64,000 nucleotides of DNA from Agapetus fuscipes (Eukaryota > Arthropoda > Insecta > Trichoptera > Glossosomatidae): assembly GCA_951799405.1 (NCBI GenBank), contig OX637339.1, forward strand, positions 11,656,001 to 11,720,000, written 5' to 3'. The translations under genes were made by a program, and so were the position numbers. This document shows positions 55,401-63,165 of this stretch, in pieces. Position 1 is the first letter of the stretch. Each line of letters starts with the position of its first letter. The notes beneath the pieces were generated by a model that did no database searches, was not told the origin of the DNA, and saw only the letters and a program-made list of their open reading frames with translations.

Positions 55401-58400
55401 TGACCACTTTGATGATTTGGTTTTGACTACGGACTACTTTGATGTTTGGTTTTGACTAGTGACCACTTTGATGATTTGGTTTTGACTAGGGACTACTTTG
55501 ATGTTTGGTTTTGACTAGGGACTACTTTGATGATTTGGTTTTGACTAGGGACTACTTTGATGTTTGGTTTTGACTAGGGACTACTTTGATGATTTGGTTT
55601 TGACTAGTGACCACTTTGATGATTTGGTTTTGACTAGGGACTACTTTGATGTTTGGTTTTGACTAGTGACCACTTTGATGATTTGGTTTTGACTAGTGAC
55701 CACTTTGATGATTTGGTTATGACTAGGGACTACTTTGATGTTTGGTTTTGACTAGGGACTACTTTGATGTTTGGTTTTGACTAGGGACTACTTTGATGTT
55801 TGGTTTTGACTAGGGACTACTTTGATGATTTGGTTTTGACTAGTGACCACTTTGATGATTTGGTTTTGACTACGGACTACTTTGATGTTTGGTTTTGACT
55901 AGTGACCACTTTGATGATTTGGTTTTGACTAGGGACTACTTTGATGTTTGGTTTTGACTAGGGACTACTTTGATGATTTGGTTTTGACTAGGGACTACTT
56001 TGATGTTTGGTTTTGACTAGGGACTACTTTGATGATTTGGTTTTGACTAGTGACCACTTTGATGATTTGGTTTTGACTAGGGACTACTTTGATGTTTGGT
56101 TTTGACTAGTGACCACTTTGATGATTTGGTTTTGACTAGGGACTACTTTGATGTTTAGTTTTGACTAGGGATCAGAAAAAGAGAAAAAGAGAAAAGCATG
56201 CATGAAGAGAGCGACGAAAATGTCGAGGAGATGAAAGAATTTACAAATTGTAATTAATATTCAAGATTAATTACACTTTTCGGCTATTAGACAAACCATT
56301 GTAGGGGAACTTACATTCATTTTCGTTACGTTCTTTTCAATGTTTCATTGGCGAACATCTAATATCTGAAAAGTGTAAGTAAATTGAATTACAAAATGTA
56401 AATATATCAAACGACCGTAAGTCTAGTTTAATTGAGATGAAAGAAATGGAAACACCTCTGTGGGGGTTGAGGTCACTCTTAATGCTGAATACAAGTAAAA
56501 GTCTCTAGTAAACGACAGGTTGAGAATCACTGCTCCGCACGACACAAGCACTCAGTATGTCTCTCTCCTTGTATGATACGTCAGTCTGTGTGTTCCCATT
56601 CATTGTCCTCAGTGCCATACAGGGAGCTGAACCAAATAGCATCACATAACTGCTCCTGCATTAGTCAAGTGTTCAGTTAACAGGCATTCACAGTCAGTGC
56701 TTAGTGTGGCGTCTTGTTAACAATACTTGAGTGAAAAGTTACCATACTGTGGTATTATAATCAACTCATGGGACAAGTTGTTTTAACAATAGTGTAGTTG
56801 ATAAAGTTTTAAACATTCACTTTCATGGTTGACTTTAGATCACAAATTCATCCACCATGGGGAGTTGCTTCAGGAAGCTAGCTCCTGGAGCTTAGAATCT
56901 TGACGTAGCAGTCCCCATAATAATAATAGGATAATTTATTTGGTGAGCGCTGTTTTTGTGTGTATCACACCTCAAGAGCCCTCTAAGCCCCTTAAGGTGC
57001 TCTGTCACAATATCGCTAACGGCCTTATTGACAGTCCCACCCTGTTGGAGATTGTCAGCTACATGTGCTAGAATTCTTAAAAAAAATCAATCAATAATTT
57101 ACATGTCATTAAACTGAACTTCCGGCCGATAGTTCTGTTAGTAGAACATGTTATGCGTTGAGACCAGGACCGGATTAAGGGCGGTTTGAGCGGTACAACC
57201 GAACCAAGGCCCCCACACTCAGAACTAAGCATGCCATCAATGAATTCCCGTTTCGGTGTGCATTTTAAACCCAAAATCATAGTATCGGCATGTTCTACTC
57301 AGTGTTTACAAAAAATTATGTCTTGCGGAAATAATAGGACCCGCTACTTCAAAATGAAGTGATTGGCGTAAGGACTCGCAAAATACGACTCCTTTGAGAA
57401 CAACATGGTTTGAAGTTGTACTTCTACATGTGAAAAGTTGTTAAGCTATTTTTGAAACAACAAGCCCTTGTTTTATATTCCTGTGCTAGATTCCTTTATC
57501 GATTTGCTATTATTATTGTAGTTCATTACTTCAATCAGTGTGATTAGAGTTCTATGTGAGGTGAAGTGTTGACTTGAGTCACAAGCCAGGATGTCTGCAA
57601 CTAGCAACACAAGCTGCTGCAGGAGGCTGCTGTGCTGGTTGGTAATCATTTTGTCTATAATCTAAGTTGCAGGGATGTATATTCATATTTATGGTTCTAC
57701 TTGGTCACCTAGAAGTGTGACATCATAAAGTGGAGTTGCGGTAGTTTGACATTTTAATTGTTTGACATATTTACATGCTAAAAAGTTGCCTCTTGAAGGC
57801 GTTGGCTATGATGCCAGCGAAAAATTGAGAATAATTAAAGTTTTCGTATAACGGATATCCGAAAAGTGCAATTCATTTTATTATTATTATTTTTTATTTT
57901 TTTTGCATCTCACCCTAAAGGATGCTACAGCCGTGGATTCATCTTTTAGTTGCAAAAAAGGTTAAAGAATTAATTTTAAACATATTGGTCATAATTATAG
58001 ATTTTATACAATTTTTAAGAATAGATTTAAACAAAATGCTATTAAGTTTGGAGGAATTAAATGCCAAAAGGTGTTTATGTTTACCGGAAATGTTTTTTTT
58101 TTTAATTTGAAAATTTTATTATTTAAGTTAATTAAAATATGCAGCGAATCCATAGTCTCTATTTGACTAAAAAATGGATAATGAAAGATTTCTTTGTTAT
58201 TGTTTTAGTTCTGGCACTGCGGCAGATTCTACCCTGGACTCCACGTCACTTGAAAAGGTTTGTTATAACTTACTCTACCTGTTAAATCAAGAGTCTTAAT
58301 GGCACCAGATAACTAACCTCAAAACCACCAAACTAACTTAGTTAAAATCACTCTGGATAAAGAATGGTTGATTGAAATAATATATATATGAGCAAAGCTG

Positions 58401-61400
58401 GGCACCGTTAATCAAACAATTAACTTCGTTAATCGCTAATCCGTTACTAGAAAAGTTAACTTCGTTAAACGTTAAAGCGTTAGATGTACAAAAAAATAAC
58501 GTAAGTTAAAAGTTATTCGTTAAAGTTAACAAATTTATAGTTTTACCTAGAAAATGGTAGGTTAGGTATTTAATAATTGAAGGGTTGAAGGGACTTGGAT
58601 TTGCTATACAAGTAAATATAACAAGTAATAATAATTGTAAGTATTTATTTCACCTTGAACTCTAATTTCAATTAAAAGAACATTAAATCAACACTACAGT
58701 TATGAATTTCTTATTTATTTAGTTAGGGGCATGTTCCCTTTTAAGAACATCAGCATATTAAAATTGACGTCGGAGAGCAAGGATCGTTTTGCTCTTAAAA
58801 TGTCTTGATTTAAAGGCAACGTAATCATTTAGATGTGGCCAAGGATCTTGACACTGCTCCTGGTTAACACAGATATTGCGTACACGCACTAGATCAGTAC
58901 TTTCTTGATCTGCTGTAGCCATAATTACACCAATCAATTAAACTTGGGCAAAAATATTTTAATTTTGTTATTAATTTGAGGTTATATTCACAGCACAACA
59001 GTGTAAGAACAAGAACAGAAAGAAACAAAAACAAATCCCGCCAATCCGTCCATCTACCATATCTACTGCTCGCTCACTCTCCACCCAAGCCTCTCATATA
59101 ATTGCATTTCACTCGCACTTAGTTACAGTTCATTTGGGTACGTTCGTTTTGCAATCGGTTTGCTGGGTTTGCCGTACGTGAGTGTGACGATGGCGGCAGG
59201 CAGCGGCGGCGCTGCCGCCGCGCCATGCTCAGTTCAGTACCTACACTACAGCAGTAGAGTAGGTACCTAGCCATAGTGTGGTGTGGGCGGCGCGCAATTA
59301 TAAATGCTGTCAGCAGCATGTAACGGACTTAACTTAACGGAAGTTAAGTAAACCGTTAATATTTTTTCGGCTTAACTTTAAAGTTAAATCGTTATACAAT
59401 TTCTTAACTTTGTTAATTAACGATTAACGGATTAACGAGTTAATGCCCAGCTTTGTATATGAGAATGTTGTAAATAATTATCAGATTTTTGTATGAAAAT
59501 CAGCAAAGCAACTTGTTGCGGTAAATTGTCATTTACTGTGTGCGGTATTTAGTACTATTTTTTTAAATTTCAATAAACCGACTAGTAGTGCTCTAACCAG
59601 TTTTTATTGAACAAGTAAAAAGATTTTTCAGTGACTTTTTGACATATAGAACCAAACTCCATATTTTCCTACCTTGTTTAAATTTACATTTCAATTTATG
59701 CATATCAGTTAGTGTTATGTTATCATTATTAATTGATAAAGTTTCTGGATACAGGAGAAGCGACACTTAAAAGTTTATCCTATTAATTTTCAGCTGTTTT
59801 CTGGATAAGCCACTGCATTTTCTTTAGTGTTCGACCACTAGTCTATCTATGTATCTATTATCACAAAATACAATAATCTTCCTGGAAGTCCTCTTCAAAC
59901 ATGAAAAGACAGCTGAGAGTCAACATTACATAAAACAAGCAGTTTGGAACTAATGGACCAGCAAGTCTAAACCAAATAAGGAATGGATGTTTGGAACAGC
60001 AACGACTTTTGTTTACTTAAAATTCTTAGTGGGTTTTAGCAGATAAAGAAACAAACAAAACAACCCTGATTGTCGTATTCTTTCAGGAGCAGTTCCGTCA
60101 CTCTGGAGCAGAATCCTTCACCTCCACAGGAGTAGTGGAAGATGTATCCAGCTGCTGCGACAGTCCTCAAGAACTAACTAACGATGTGCAGCTCACAAGC
60201 ACCAACAATACAGGTACAGACTGCAGTTGATGGGTGCCTTGTTTATCAATTCTTCTTCAATGGTGCTACATATTAATCAAAGCGGCCTCCTTAAACCTCT
60301 GCCTCCAACTCTCCCTGGTCTCCAACGCTGCTCTCCAGTTCACAACTTGTAGAAGCTGAGCTGCATCCCTCCTCACTTCATCCCTCTTGCAATTATTAAA
60401 GTTTACATACATGCATCACTTCACACCTACACAATGCAACGGTCGGTTGGCTTCTAACTCCTAACGCTACAGAGAGTTTTGGCCCTTATTTTATAGCAAG
60501 AATAAAGATAATAATAAATAATCTATAATCTAAGTTGCAAGGATATATTCATTTAAAGCTCTCAGATGTATGCCCACAAACCAACAAGTGTAGTTCGCGC
60601 TTACAAATGCTGAATGTGTACTTACAAATAAAATCCAAACCTCAAATGAACATAAGCCCCACAACTTTTGCCGACCTTCCCTGAAACAGGGGTGACATTG
60701 GCAAAGTGAACCATTTTTTACAGTATGGGTGGTCAGCCTCATACCAACCTATAAGTCAAGGAATAAGATCATTTTCGAATTATTGAGAATTGGAACATGC
60801 GAGACTTTACTAGAACATCCGACCAAACACTCGAGAAATCTTGAACAATAAAATAAATATCAAATACAATTATATAAGTACTTATCATCTATTTATTTCT
60901 AGAGAGACTTCACAGACTTTATCACAGACAAACAAAACACACAATGATATATTTGTAACAGTATGTAGAAAGGGTCGTTAAAATGGTGAAATTTAATGCT
61001 ATGTTTTTGTTTGTTGTTGCAGGTTTTTCATACGACACTCCTCGTCGCAACCGCAACAGCAGCAACCAGCCGTCCTGGAGACAGGACCTGCAGAGACCTC
61101 TCACCCGCTACCTGCCCATAGACACCGAGGACCTGAACCTCAGGGAACACATACAGACAGCAGGTAATACTAGTGGTATGGAGATAGGACCTGCAGAGAC
61201 ACTTAAATTTCAGTCGAAAACTAAGAACTTCCGAACACTTTCTCTCTGTTTCAATAACATATAATCTCTGCACTGTACGAATAAATGTTATGAGAAGAAT
61301 TAATCCCGCCGTAATTCTACCGACCGCGTTCCCATCTCCACAAAACATCAAATCGCAGCTCTTGTGAATCAAGATTATGTTATCATATCAAACAATCTTG

Positions 61401-63165
61401 TTGTCAAAATTGCAGGCCACCAGGTGGAGCTGTGCCCACATGTGACCATAGACGCCACTTCCTGCCGCGGCTATCTGCACAAGCTGGGGGCCAAGTTCCA
61501 CGGCTGGTCCAAGAGGTGAGTCACATCTAACACAACGACAACAACAAATATGTAATTACTTTTAATTAAACCTGCTCACAAGCCTTAAAGACTCATGGCC
61601 TCCCGCACCACAATCCTCCAGGACTCTCTGTCTTGTGCCGCTTCCCTCCATGGTCCCCTTACTCCCAGGATTTCCGCGTTGACCTAGACTTGTCTGCCCA
61701 CTGTATCCTGAGAGGTCCGAGTTATCTGACAATGGAGGGGGCACCATCCAAGACATTTCTAATTATCTTGGAGTTCTCTGCACGTACTACATGTCCGGCC
61801 CACTAAAGTCCCATTTATTTCATTACTGACACAATGTTTGAAGTATGGACCACAGCTCTGCATTGGTACGTATGCACCATCTGTCACCCTCAGGTCCAAG
61901 AATGCTACTAAGCGTTTTGTTCTCAAAGACTTGTAGAGATTTCTCTTGTTTATGAGTCACGACTTCAGGCTTCACATTGTGATATGTACTTGTACTTGTA
62001 TCCAGCCACCATTCCACTAGGGTGGCCAGTACTTCCGAAGATGTGTCTCCTCATCGTTCTGTCCTTGCTCACTTCTTTCATCTCCTCGACATTCATCACT
62101 CTCCTCATGCATGCCCTTCTCTTTTTCTCACTCTGTATGTTCCAGTCATTGTGTTATGTGCTTGCATCTATATTTATTTGTATTTTTGTGATTTCCAGGT
62201 GGTTTGTGTTTGACAGAACGTCCAAGACTTTCATCTACTACTCTGACAAGAACGAGAAGAAGCCACGCGGAGGCGCTTACTTCCAGGTAAACTGCAACCT
62301 TACAGCACTGGTGGATCTATTGAAAAATATTTAGTAATTTCAGTTCTTGAGTTCCGACTTGGTGCTTGCATGTTTACGACTTCAGTATTGTATCTGTTAG
62401 TACATATCAGTATTCAGTTGACATTCCGATGTCTCCTTTTTCTGTCCGTGCACATTTCTTAATATTTATCACTTCTTTCATGAATGCACTTCTCTTTTTG
62501 TCACTCTTCAGATTCCAGTAATGTGCAATCTCACTAATTTGAGTAATCAAACCATAAAAAAAATTGTATTGTAAGCTTCCCTGGAAATATTTTTATTTAT
62601 TTATTAAGTTATTTCCTCTGTATGCTGTTTTTTCAGTAGTTTATAGTCCATTCTTTCTGGATGCCTGAACCATCTCTTTGTACTCTAGCTTCCATCAAAG
62701 CTTTCATCTACATCTGTCAATGTTATGATTTGCCGACCCACAGAATGAGAAGTATTCCTCGGAAGTACCCTGAGAATAAGTCATTTAACTCCCCATGATT
62801 GCTTAAATCAAAAAAGTGTATAAAAACTAAATTCCTCACTAGGAGAGCCATCTTATCTTCCATACATTTTAAATTTATGCTATTGAGGTGAGATTTACCC
62901 TATGTTTTCTACTCAGTGTACAGATCAGGATTCAGACTCTCACTCATAAATTCCCTAACATTATGTGTTAATTGACCTGCAGGTGATCTCCGAGGTGTAC
63001 CTGGACCACCTGAATGTCTCCAAGTCGCCCACGCCCCTCACCACCTTCGTGCTGAAGACCCGGCAGCGCCGCTACTACCTCACGGCTCCGTCAGGACAGG
63101 CGGCCAGGATATGGATAGATGTGCTGTTCACGGGGGCTCAGGGGTACACTCACTACCTGCACTGA
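40368..63165 (+). CDS. PHLDB: PHLDB1/2 (LL5) family protein, FHA + coiled coil + PH, 17 coding exons
   Basis: Joining 40368-40441, 41018-41100, 41658-41834, 42289-42950, 45364-45469, 46862-46985, 48094-49324, 50080-50279, 50399-50527, 50606-52029, 52490-52613, 58209-58257, 60087-60213, 61023-61163, 61416-61515, 62199-62286 and 62983-63165 gives 5,022 nt: 1,673 codons plus stop, with every junction GT-AG and in phase. Residues about 30-140 form an FHA domain (PHLVSLGCGRLSTAVT, EHCRIEN, LRFNHPEEA). Residues about 785-1010 are coiled coil, and about 1565-1670 a PH domain (GYLHKLG, KRWFVFDR, YFQVISEVYLDHL, IWIDVLFTGAQGYT). This order and these motifs are those of vertebrate PHLDB1/PHLDB2. In that family the PH domain binds PIP3 and the coiled coil recruits cortical microtubule-anchoring partners; that role here is inferred from family. 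The long middle region (exons 7 and 10) is polar and looks disordered. The start ATG at 40368 has an in-frame TGA 12 nt upstream. Exon 6 is locally repeated six times. Family assignment is very secure. Confidence 0.96.
40831..40990. mobile_element. TIR MITE copy next to exon 2 acceptor
   Basis: cggattgtctatggattacc through agaatgcgtctagtgtgtaa to tggctgtaag. The exon 2 acceptor AG is at 41016-41017. Confidence 0.6.
41018..41100 (+). CDS. PHLDB: PHLDB exon 2, start of FHA domain
   Basis: Acceptor gtttgttgcag, donor CAAG|gtacac, phase 2 in and phase 1 out. Translates as RVATSSPHLVSLGCGRLSTA and onward, the hallmark opening strand of the PHLDB FHA domain. A MITE copy ends only about 30 bp upstream of the acceptor. 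Confidence 0.92.
41237..41436 (+). mobile_element. SINE-B copy in intron 2
   Basis: Head tcaatagttcagttggtaga...gggttcgaatcccaccgagg, body gtcagaaatgatttcccgtt and ctgggaaacctccacttcaa, truncated 3'. A second fragment is at 42118-42205. Confidence 0.75.
41658..41834 (+). CDS. PHLDB: PHLDB exon 3, core of FHA domain
   Basis: Acceptor ttattcag, donor CAAG|gtaaag, 177 nt, phase 1 to phase 1. Contains VTIVGSHSGQHIMLQGAGVE, the EHCRIEN motif and TLYPVNG...TVDG, which align by eye with the middle of the PHLDB FHA fold. Confidence 0.95.
42289..42950 (+). CDS. PHLDB: PHLDB exon 4, end of FHA and linker
   Basis: Acceptor cgctccag, donor ACATAT|gtgagt, 662 nt, phase 1 to phase 0. Opens with CMVGIGRSNFLRFNHPEEAH, the last FHA strand, then a Pro/Asn/Gln/Lys-rich linker that looks unstructured. 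Reading through the donor meets a stop after three codons, so retention of the intron would give a truncated FHA-only product of about 335 residues. Confidence 0.94.
43040..43830 (+). mobile_element. Penelope-like element, 5'-truncated, in PHLDB intron 4
   Basis: An open frame at 43074-43700 (208 codons) keeps the region after the RT domain and a GIY-YIG nuclease domain: GVYEIKCGDCNKIYIGQTSR with the GVY (residues 76-78), CGDC (82-85) and YIG (89-91) motifs, arginines at 95 and 100, and a Glu in ALEIIKI (148). This is the Penelope-like arrangement. The RT itself is missing. A hammerhead-like motif follows at 43748-43789. Confidence 0.85.
43748..43789 (+). ncRNA. Hammerhead-ribozyme-like motif at Penelope 3' end
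   Basis: CCAC (stem I), CTGATGA core, TGCGAAC/GTTTGCA 7-bp stem II with GGAT loop, AAA, then ACCGGTT and GTGG (stem I). The core GAAA has A in place of G12, so cleavage is doubtful. Hammerheads are known in Penelope-like elements. Confidence 0.45.
43890..44010 (-). mobile_element. LINE-C fragment
   Basis: aacctcaaatgaacattaac, ccctgaaacaggggtactta and gttgatcagcctctcaccaa. Confidence 0.55.
44088..44218. repeat. Palindromic repeat in intron 4
   Basis: agatctgttgcagtggtctg...gagctggagcttcc pairs with gaagctccagctcc...gaccacggcaacagat, imperfect arms of about 38 bp around a 55-nt centre. Related sequence at 24960-25150. Confidence 0.6.
44860..45285 (+). mobile_element. Repeat R copy 3 (unclassified)
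   Basis: aatgctgccatctttctaga, gaaggtctttgttctctttc, gttgaaacagaaattgtata and atttctagtccacagatatc align with copies at 4180 and 29650. Ends about 80 bp before PHLDB exon 5. Confidence 0.5.
45364..45469 (+). CDS. PHLDB: PHLDB exon 5, short helical segment
   Basis: Acceptor ggttgtccag, donor TTCAG|gtgaca, 106 nt, phase 0 to phase 1. Encodes a charged helix with FLEEQRLQEILSMCAEYERQ, which resembles the conserved 'R..IL.LCAEYER' helix of vertebrate PHLDB proteins. Confidence 0.92.
45688..46818 (-). mobile_element. Compact LTR retroelement, 1,131 bp, 5-bp duplication
   Basis: Two 165-bp LTRs (45688-45852, 46654-46818) differing at a few sites, each TG...CA, flanked by exact GGTTG duplications (45683-45687, 46819-46823). 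On the minus strand a purine tract atgggggcg precedes the LTR at 45852, setting orientation. Minus-strand 45875-46180 encodes a pol C-terminus (TTWDRGHVDAIVSDNTVQVD ... WLHDYV). Plus-strand 46160-46651 encodes an RT fragment (KVRPVLDYRELNKHV, LVLVDLKSAYLQIEVDETLW, HLTRLGFGLNCAPK) in the opposite orientation. No primer-binding site adjoins the 5' LTR. Probably Ty3/gypsy-like. Confidence 0.88.
46160..46651 (+). pseudogene. Reverse transcriptase fragment inside compact LTR element
   Basis: RT blocks 1-4 in part: EAYEDEVQRWIEEGWLKPTS, VRPVLDYRELN, DLKSAYLQI and LTRLGFGLNCAPK, then a TAG right at the LTR edge. The catalytic YxDD block is missing. Opposite in direction to the pol C-terminal piece to its left. 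Confidence 0.85.
46862..46985 (+). CDS. PHLDB: PHLDB exon 6, copy 1 of six tandem copies
   Basis: Acceptor gtgtgttgcag, donor TACAG|gtaacc, 124 nt, phase 1 to phase 2. Encodes GTPTTPTERKPHKQIITNGS followed by LPRSPHSMQPSNIIQASDGS and YR, a basic Ser/Pro-rich linker. It keeps the frame from exon 5 to exon 7. Five further near-identical copies follow (described separately), and which copy is spliced in cannot be told from DNA. Confidence 0.85.
46986..47595 (+). repeat. Five extra tandem copies of PHLDB exon 6 (122-bp period)
   Basis: The core starting AGCGCAAGCC recurs at 46883, 47005, 47127, 47249, 47371 and 47493, an exact 122-bp period. Each copy ends TACAG followed by gtaacc or, in the last, gtaaac. 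Spacers are 19 nt, of the form gtaacc(a/t)...ccc(a/t)cag, so each begins GT and ends AG with a pyrimidine-rich tract. Using the cag before AGCGC, copies 2-6 encode ERKPHKQIITNGS... in frame with exon 5 (G+AG) and leave the same phase for exon 7. Each core is 103 nt, so joining two copies shifts the frame, and reading through a spacer gives TAC AGG TAA. Copy 6 differs by PSNI to PSII. Recent duplication or an assembly artefact are both possible. Confidence 0.9.
47751..47978 (+). mobile_element. SINE-A copy in intron 6
   Basis: tctagtctagtggttaacgc, aaacagccttacttgcaatt, ttgagatgtgattatagaca and taagtcatcctaatgtcatc. Confidence 0.6.
48094..49324 (+). CDS. PHLDB: PHLDB exon 7, disordered region and start of coiled coil
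   Basis: Acceptor tgttctccag, donor AGAGAG|gtgaga, 1,231 nt, phase 2 to phase 0. The first two thirds are Ser/Asn/Pro-rich with four repeats of a 'Y-E/M-N' type motif (SSYENV, SSYENF, TPYENL, SPYMNV). These look like short tyrosine-based sites, and their function is not known to me. The end (SRLELLRCRRKKVLSDIHQV) begins the coiled coil. Confidence 0.95.
49400..49700 (-). mobile_element. Possible LINE fragment in intron 7
   Basis: Minus strand reads LYQDVDVIRSVKFGRLHLLG, which resembles 'D.D..R.IR..RLRWLGH' of LINE ORF2. Weak. Confidence 0.35.
50080..50279 (+). CDS. PHLDB: PHLDB exon 8, coiled coil with polyglutamine
   Basis: Acceptor gtttgttgcttag, donor CTCAAG|gtcagt, 200 nt, phase 0 to phase 2. 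Opens LEMEKALLQGEYDSEMAIL, matching the conserved 'MERALL.GE' of the family. Contains seven glutamines encoded by (CAG)6CAA near 50212-50232. Part of this exon is duplicated in the following intron. Confidence 0.94.
50298..50353 (+). repeat. Intronic partial duplicate of exon 8
   Basis: ATGAGCAAGCTCAAACAGCA and the following CATCAGCACACA...CCTGCAGCAA repeat the exon 8 segment at about 50197-50260, with the CAG run shortened. The copy starts 18 nt past the exon 8 donor and has an in-frame TAG (cacacaTAG), so it is not usable as extra coding sequence. Confidence 0.75.
50399..50527 (+). CDS. PHLDB: PHLDB exon 9, coiled coil
   Basis: Acceptor tttttaccag, donor GACTG|gtaagt, 129 nt, phase 2 to phase 2. 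Encodes LEKEFSSHTATLEELRNAQE and then KAFEDLEFHHLEEEADW. The 'FEDLEF..LE' string is one of the most conserved parts of the PHLDB coiled coil. Confidence 0.96.
50606..52029 (+). CDS. PHLDB: PHLDB exon 10, end of coiled coil and long disordered region
   Basis: Acceptor gtgtttgcag, donor CAACAAG|gtgggt, 1,424 nt, phase 2 to phase 1. The first about 80 residues finish the coiled coil (LAQREELQNEISSLSQKIET). The remainder is Lys/Glu/Ser-rich and low in hydrophobic residues, with a basic stretch (FWERNFDSLSRLKNKDKKAK). It ends with DSLREIEKNRVAMLEQQG, which re-enters helical sequence. Confidence 0.95.
52083..52222 (+). mobile_element. SINE-A 3' half in intron 10
   Basis: aggtccatccagccttacag, ttgagaattggcactttcta, ctcttgaggtgtgatcaaaa and aaataaatcatcctaatatt. 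Followed by a LINE-C fragment (52270-52390). Confidence 0.7.
52490..52613 (+). CDS. PHLDB: PHLDB exon 11, charged helix
   Basis: Acceptor tgtatgtcag, donor GACAG|gtacag, 124 nt, phase 1 to phase 2. Encodes EDEREKISELKRRVQTETTL followed by QWQLKREQDNNNS, resembling the family's 'ERERLEELKR.A..E...QW' helix. The next intron is 5.6 kb and holds the large minisatellite. Confidence 0.93.
53102..53402 (-). mobile_element. SINE-B copy in intron 11
   Basis: taacttcttcctgcgctatc, ccaaccacttcaattgaagc, gtgaaggctgagtaaacctt, gtgggattcaaacccgagtt, gagctatcgaccggac: near full-length, inverted. Confidence 0.8.
53937..56170 (+). repeat. 2.2-kb minisatellite in PHLDB intron 11
   Basis: About 75 units of two types: 30 bp TTTTGACTAGTGACCACTTT plus GATGATTTGG, and 29 bp with GGGACTAC and GATGTTTGG. 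The first eight units are a pure 30-bp run; later units alternate. A rare GACTACGGAC variant at 55041, 55425 and 55868 marks higher-order copies about 384 and 443 bp apart. Confidence 0.95.
56171..57117. other. Intron 11, mostly unrecognised
   Basis: Contains an inverted SINE-A/LINE-E tail at 56924-56995 and a short LINE ORF piece at 57000-57065 (GLIDSPTLLE). Otherwise nothing recognised. Confidence 0.45.
57118..57440 (+). mobile_element. Degenerate SINE-B
   Basis: ccggccgatagttctgttag head, ccgtttcggtgtgcatttta and gtgattggcgtaaggactcg, ending at acttctacatgtg; old and interrupted. Confidence 0.5.
57441..58208. other. Intron 11, nothing recognised
   Basis: A short LINE-C end at 57655-57690 only. 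Confidence 0.35.
58209..58257 (+). CDS. PHLDB: PHLDB exon 12, 49-nt microexon
   Basis: Acceptor attgttttag, donor GAAAAG|gtttgt, phase 2 to phase 0. Encodes SGTAADSTLDSTSLEK. It is short and the donor is weak, but it is needed to bridge the phase of exon 11 (2) to exon 13 (0). An alternative small exon in the same intron cannot be excluded. Confidence 0.75.
58393..59455. mobile_element. hAT-type non-autonomous element in PHLDB intron 12
   Basis: Ends CAAAGCTGGGCA and TGCCCAGCTTTG, flanked by exact 8-bp TATATGAG (58385-58392, 59456-59463). 1,063 bp, no transposase. Subterminal repeats of gttaacttcgttaa and ttaacgattaacg are at both ends. Confidence 0.9.
59464..60086. other. Intron 12, nothing recognised
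   Basis: AT-rich, no ORF or repeat match. Confidence 0.35.
60087..60213 (+). CDS. PHLDB: PHLDB exon 13, linker
   Basis: Acceptor attctttcag, donor ATACAG|gtacag, 127 nt, phase 0 to phase 1. Encodes EQFRHSGAESFTSTGVVEDV and on to LTSTNNTG, a Ser/Thr-rich linker before the PH region. Support rests on splice sites and phase rather than recognised motif. Confidence 0.85.
60245..60390 (-). mobile_element. LINE ORF2 fragment in intron 13
   Basis: Minus strand contains a CKRDEVRRDAAQ...LETRESWRQRFKEA-like reading, similar to the 'R..W......EA' end of LINE ORF2. Short and decayed. Confidence 0.4.
60410..60955 (-). mobile_element. LTR-like repeat with nested LINE-C, intron 13
   Basis: cacaatgcaacggtcggttg and gagaattggaacatgcgaga flank an inverted LINE-C copy (60525-60765). 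Same family as 20140-20720 and 39625-39984. Confidence 0.45.
61023..61163 (+). CDS. PHLDB: PHLDB exon 14, pre-PH segment
   Basis: Acceptor gttgttgcag, donor GCAG|gtaata, 141 nt, phase 1 to phase 1. Contains RPLTRYLPIDTEDLNLREHI, the conserved 'RPLTRYLP....LR.HI' string that precedes the PH domain in PHLDB proteins. Confidence 0.96.
61416..61515 (+). CDS. PHLDB: PHLDB exon 15, start of PH domain
   Basis: Acceptor aaaattgcag, donor AAGAG|gtgagt, 100 nt, phase 1 to phase 2. Encodes GHQVELCPHVTIDATSCRGY and LHKLGAKFHGWSKR, giving the first two strands of the PH domain with the basic residues that usually contact phosphoinositide. Confidence 0.97.
61565..61905 (-). mobile_element. Non-LTR retrotransposon 3' fragment, intron 15
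   Basis: Best copy of the family at 1120 and 12235. The minus strand shows frameshifted GSKGTMEGSGTRQRVLEDCG, equivalent to a 'GP.T.W...AQDRESWR.VVREA' LINE end. Confidence 0.55.
61984..62198 (+). other. Intron 15 end upstream of exon 16
   Basis: A hydrophobic-looking ORF crosses the intron/exon boundary here, but the pyrimidine-rich tract and the PH-domain frame show it is intron followed by exon 16. Confidence 0.6.
62199..62286 (+). CDS. PHLDB: PHLDB exon 16, middle of PH domain
   Basis: Acceptor tgatttccag, donor TTCCAG|gtaaac, 88 nt, phase 2 to phase 0. Encodes WFVFDRTSKTFIYYSDKNEK followed by KPRGGAYFQ, the canonical 'KRWFVFD....L.YY.DK.E....G.I.F' PH core. Confidence 0.97.
62983..63165 (+). 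CDS. PHLDB: PHLDB exon 17, end of PH domain and stop
   Basis: Acceptor gacctgcag, stop TGA at 63163-63165. Encodes VISEVYLDHLNVSKSPTPLT, then RYYLTAPSGQAARIWIDVLF and TGAQGYTHYLH. The invariant PH tryptophan (IWIDV) and the family-specific 'TGA.GYT' ending are both present. Confidence 0.97.
   Translation: MISEVYLDHLNVSKSPTPLTTFVLKTRQRRYYLTAPSGQAARIWIDVLFTGAQGYTHYLH

Noticed and set aside
53937..56170. CRISPR-like regular spacing
   Set aside because: Units are contiguous with no unique spacers, and the context is a eukaryotic intron.
61984..62334. 116-codon hydrophobic ORF
   Set aside because: Its second half is exon 16 of PHLDB; the first half is the pyrimidine-rich intron end.
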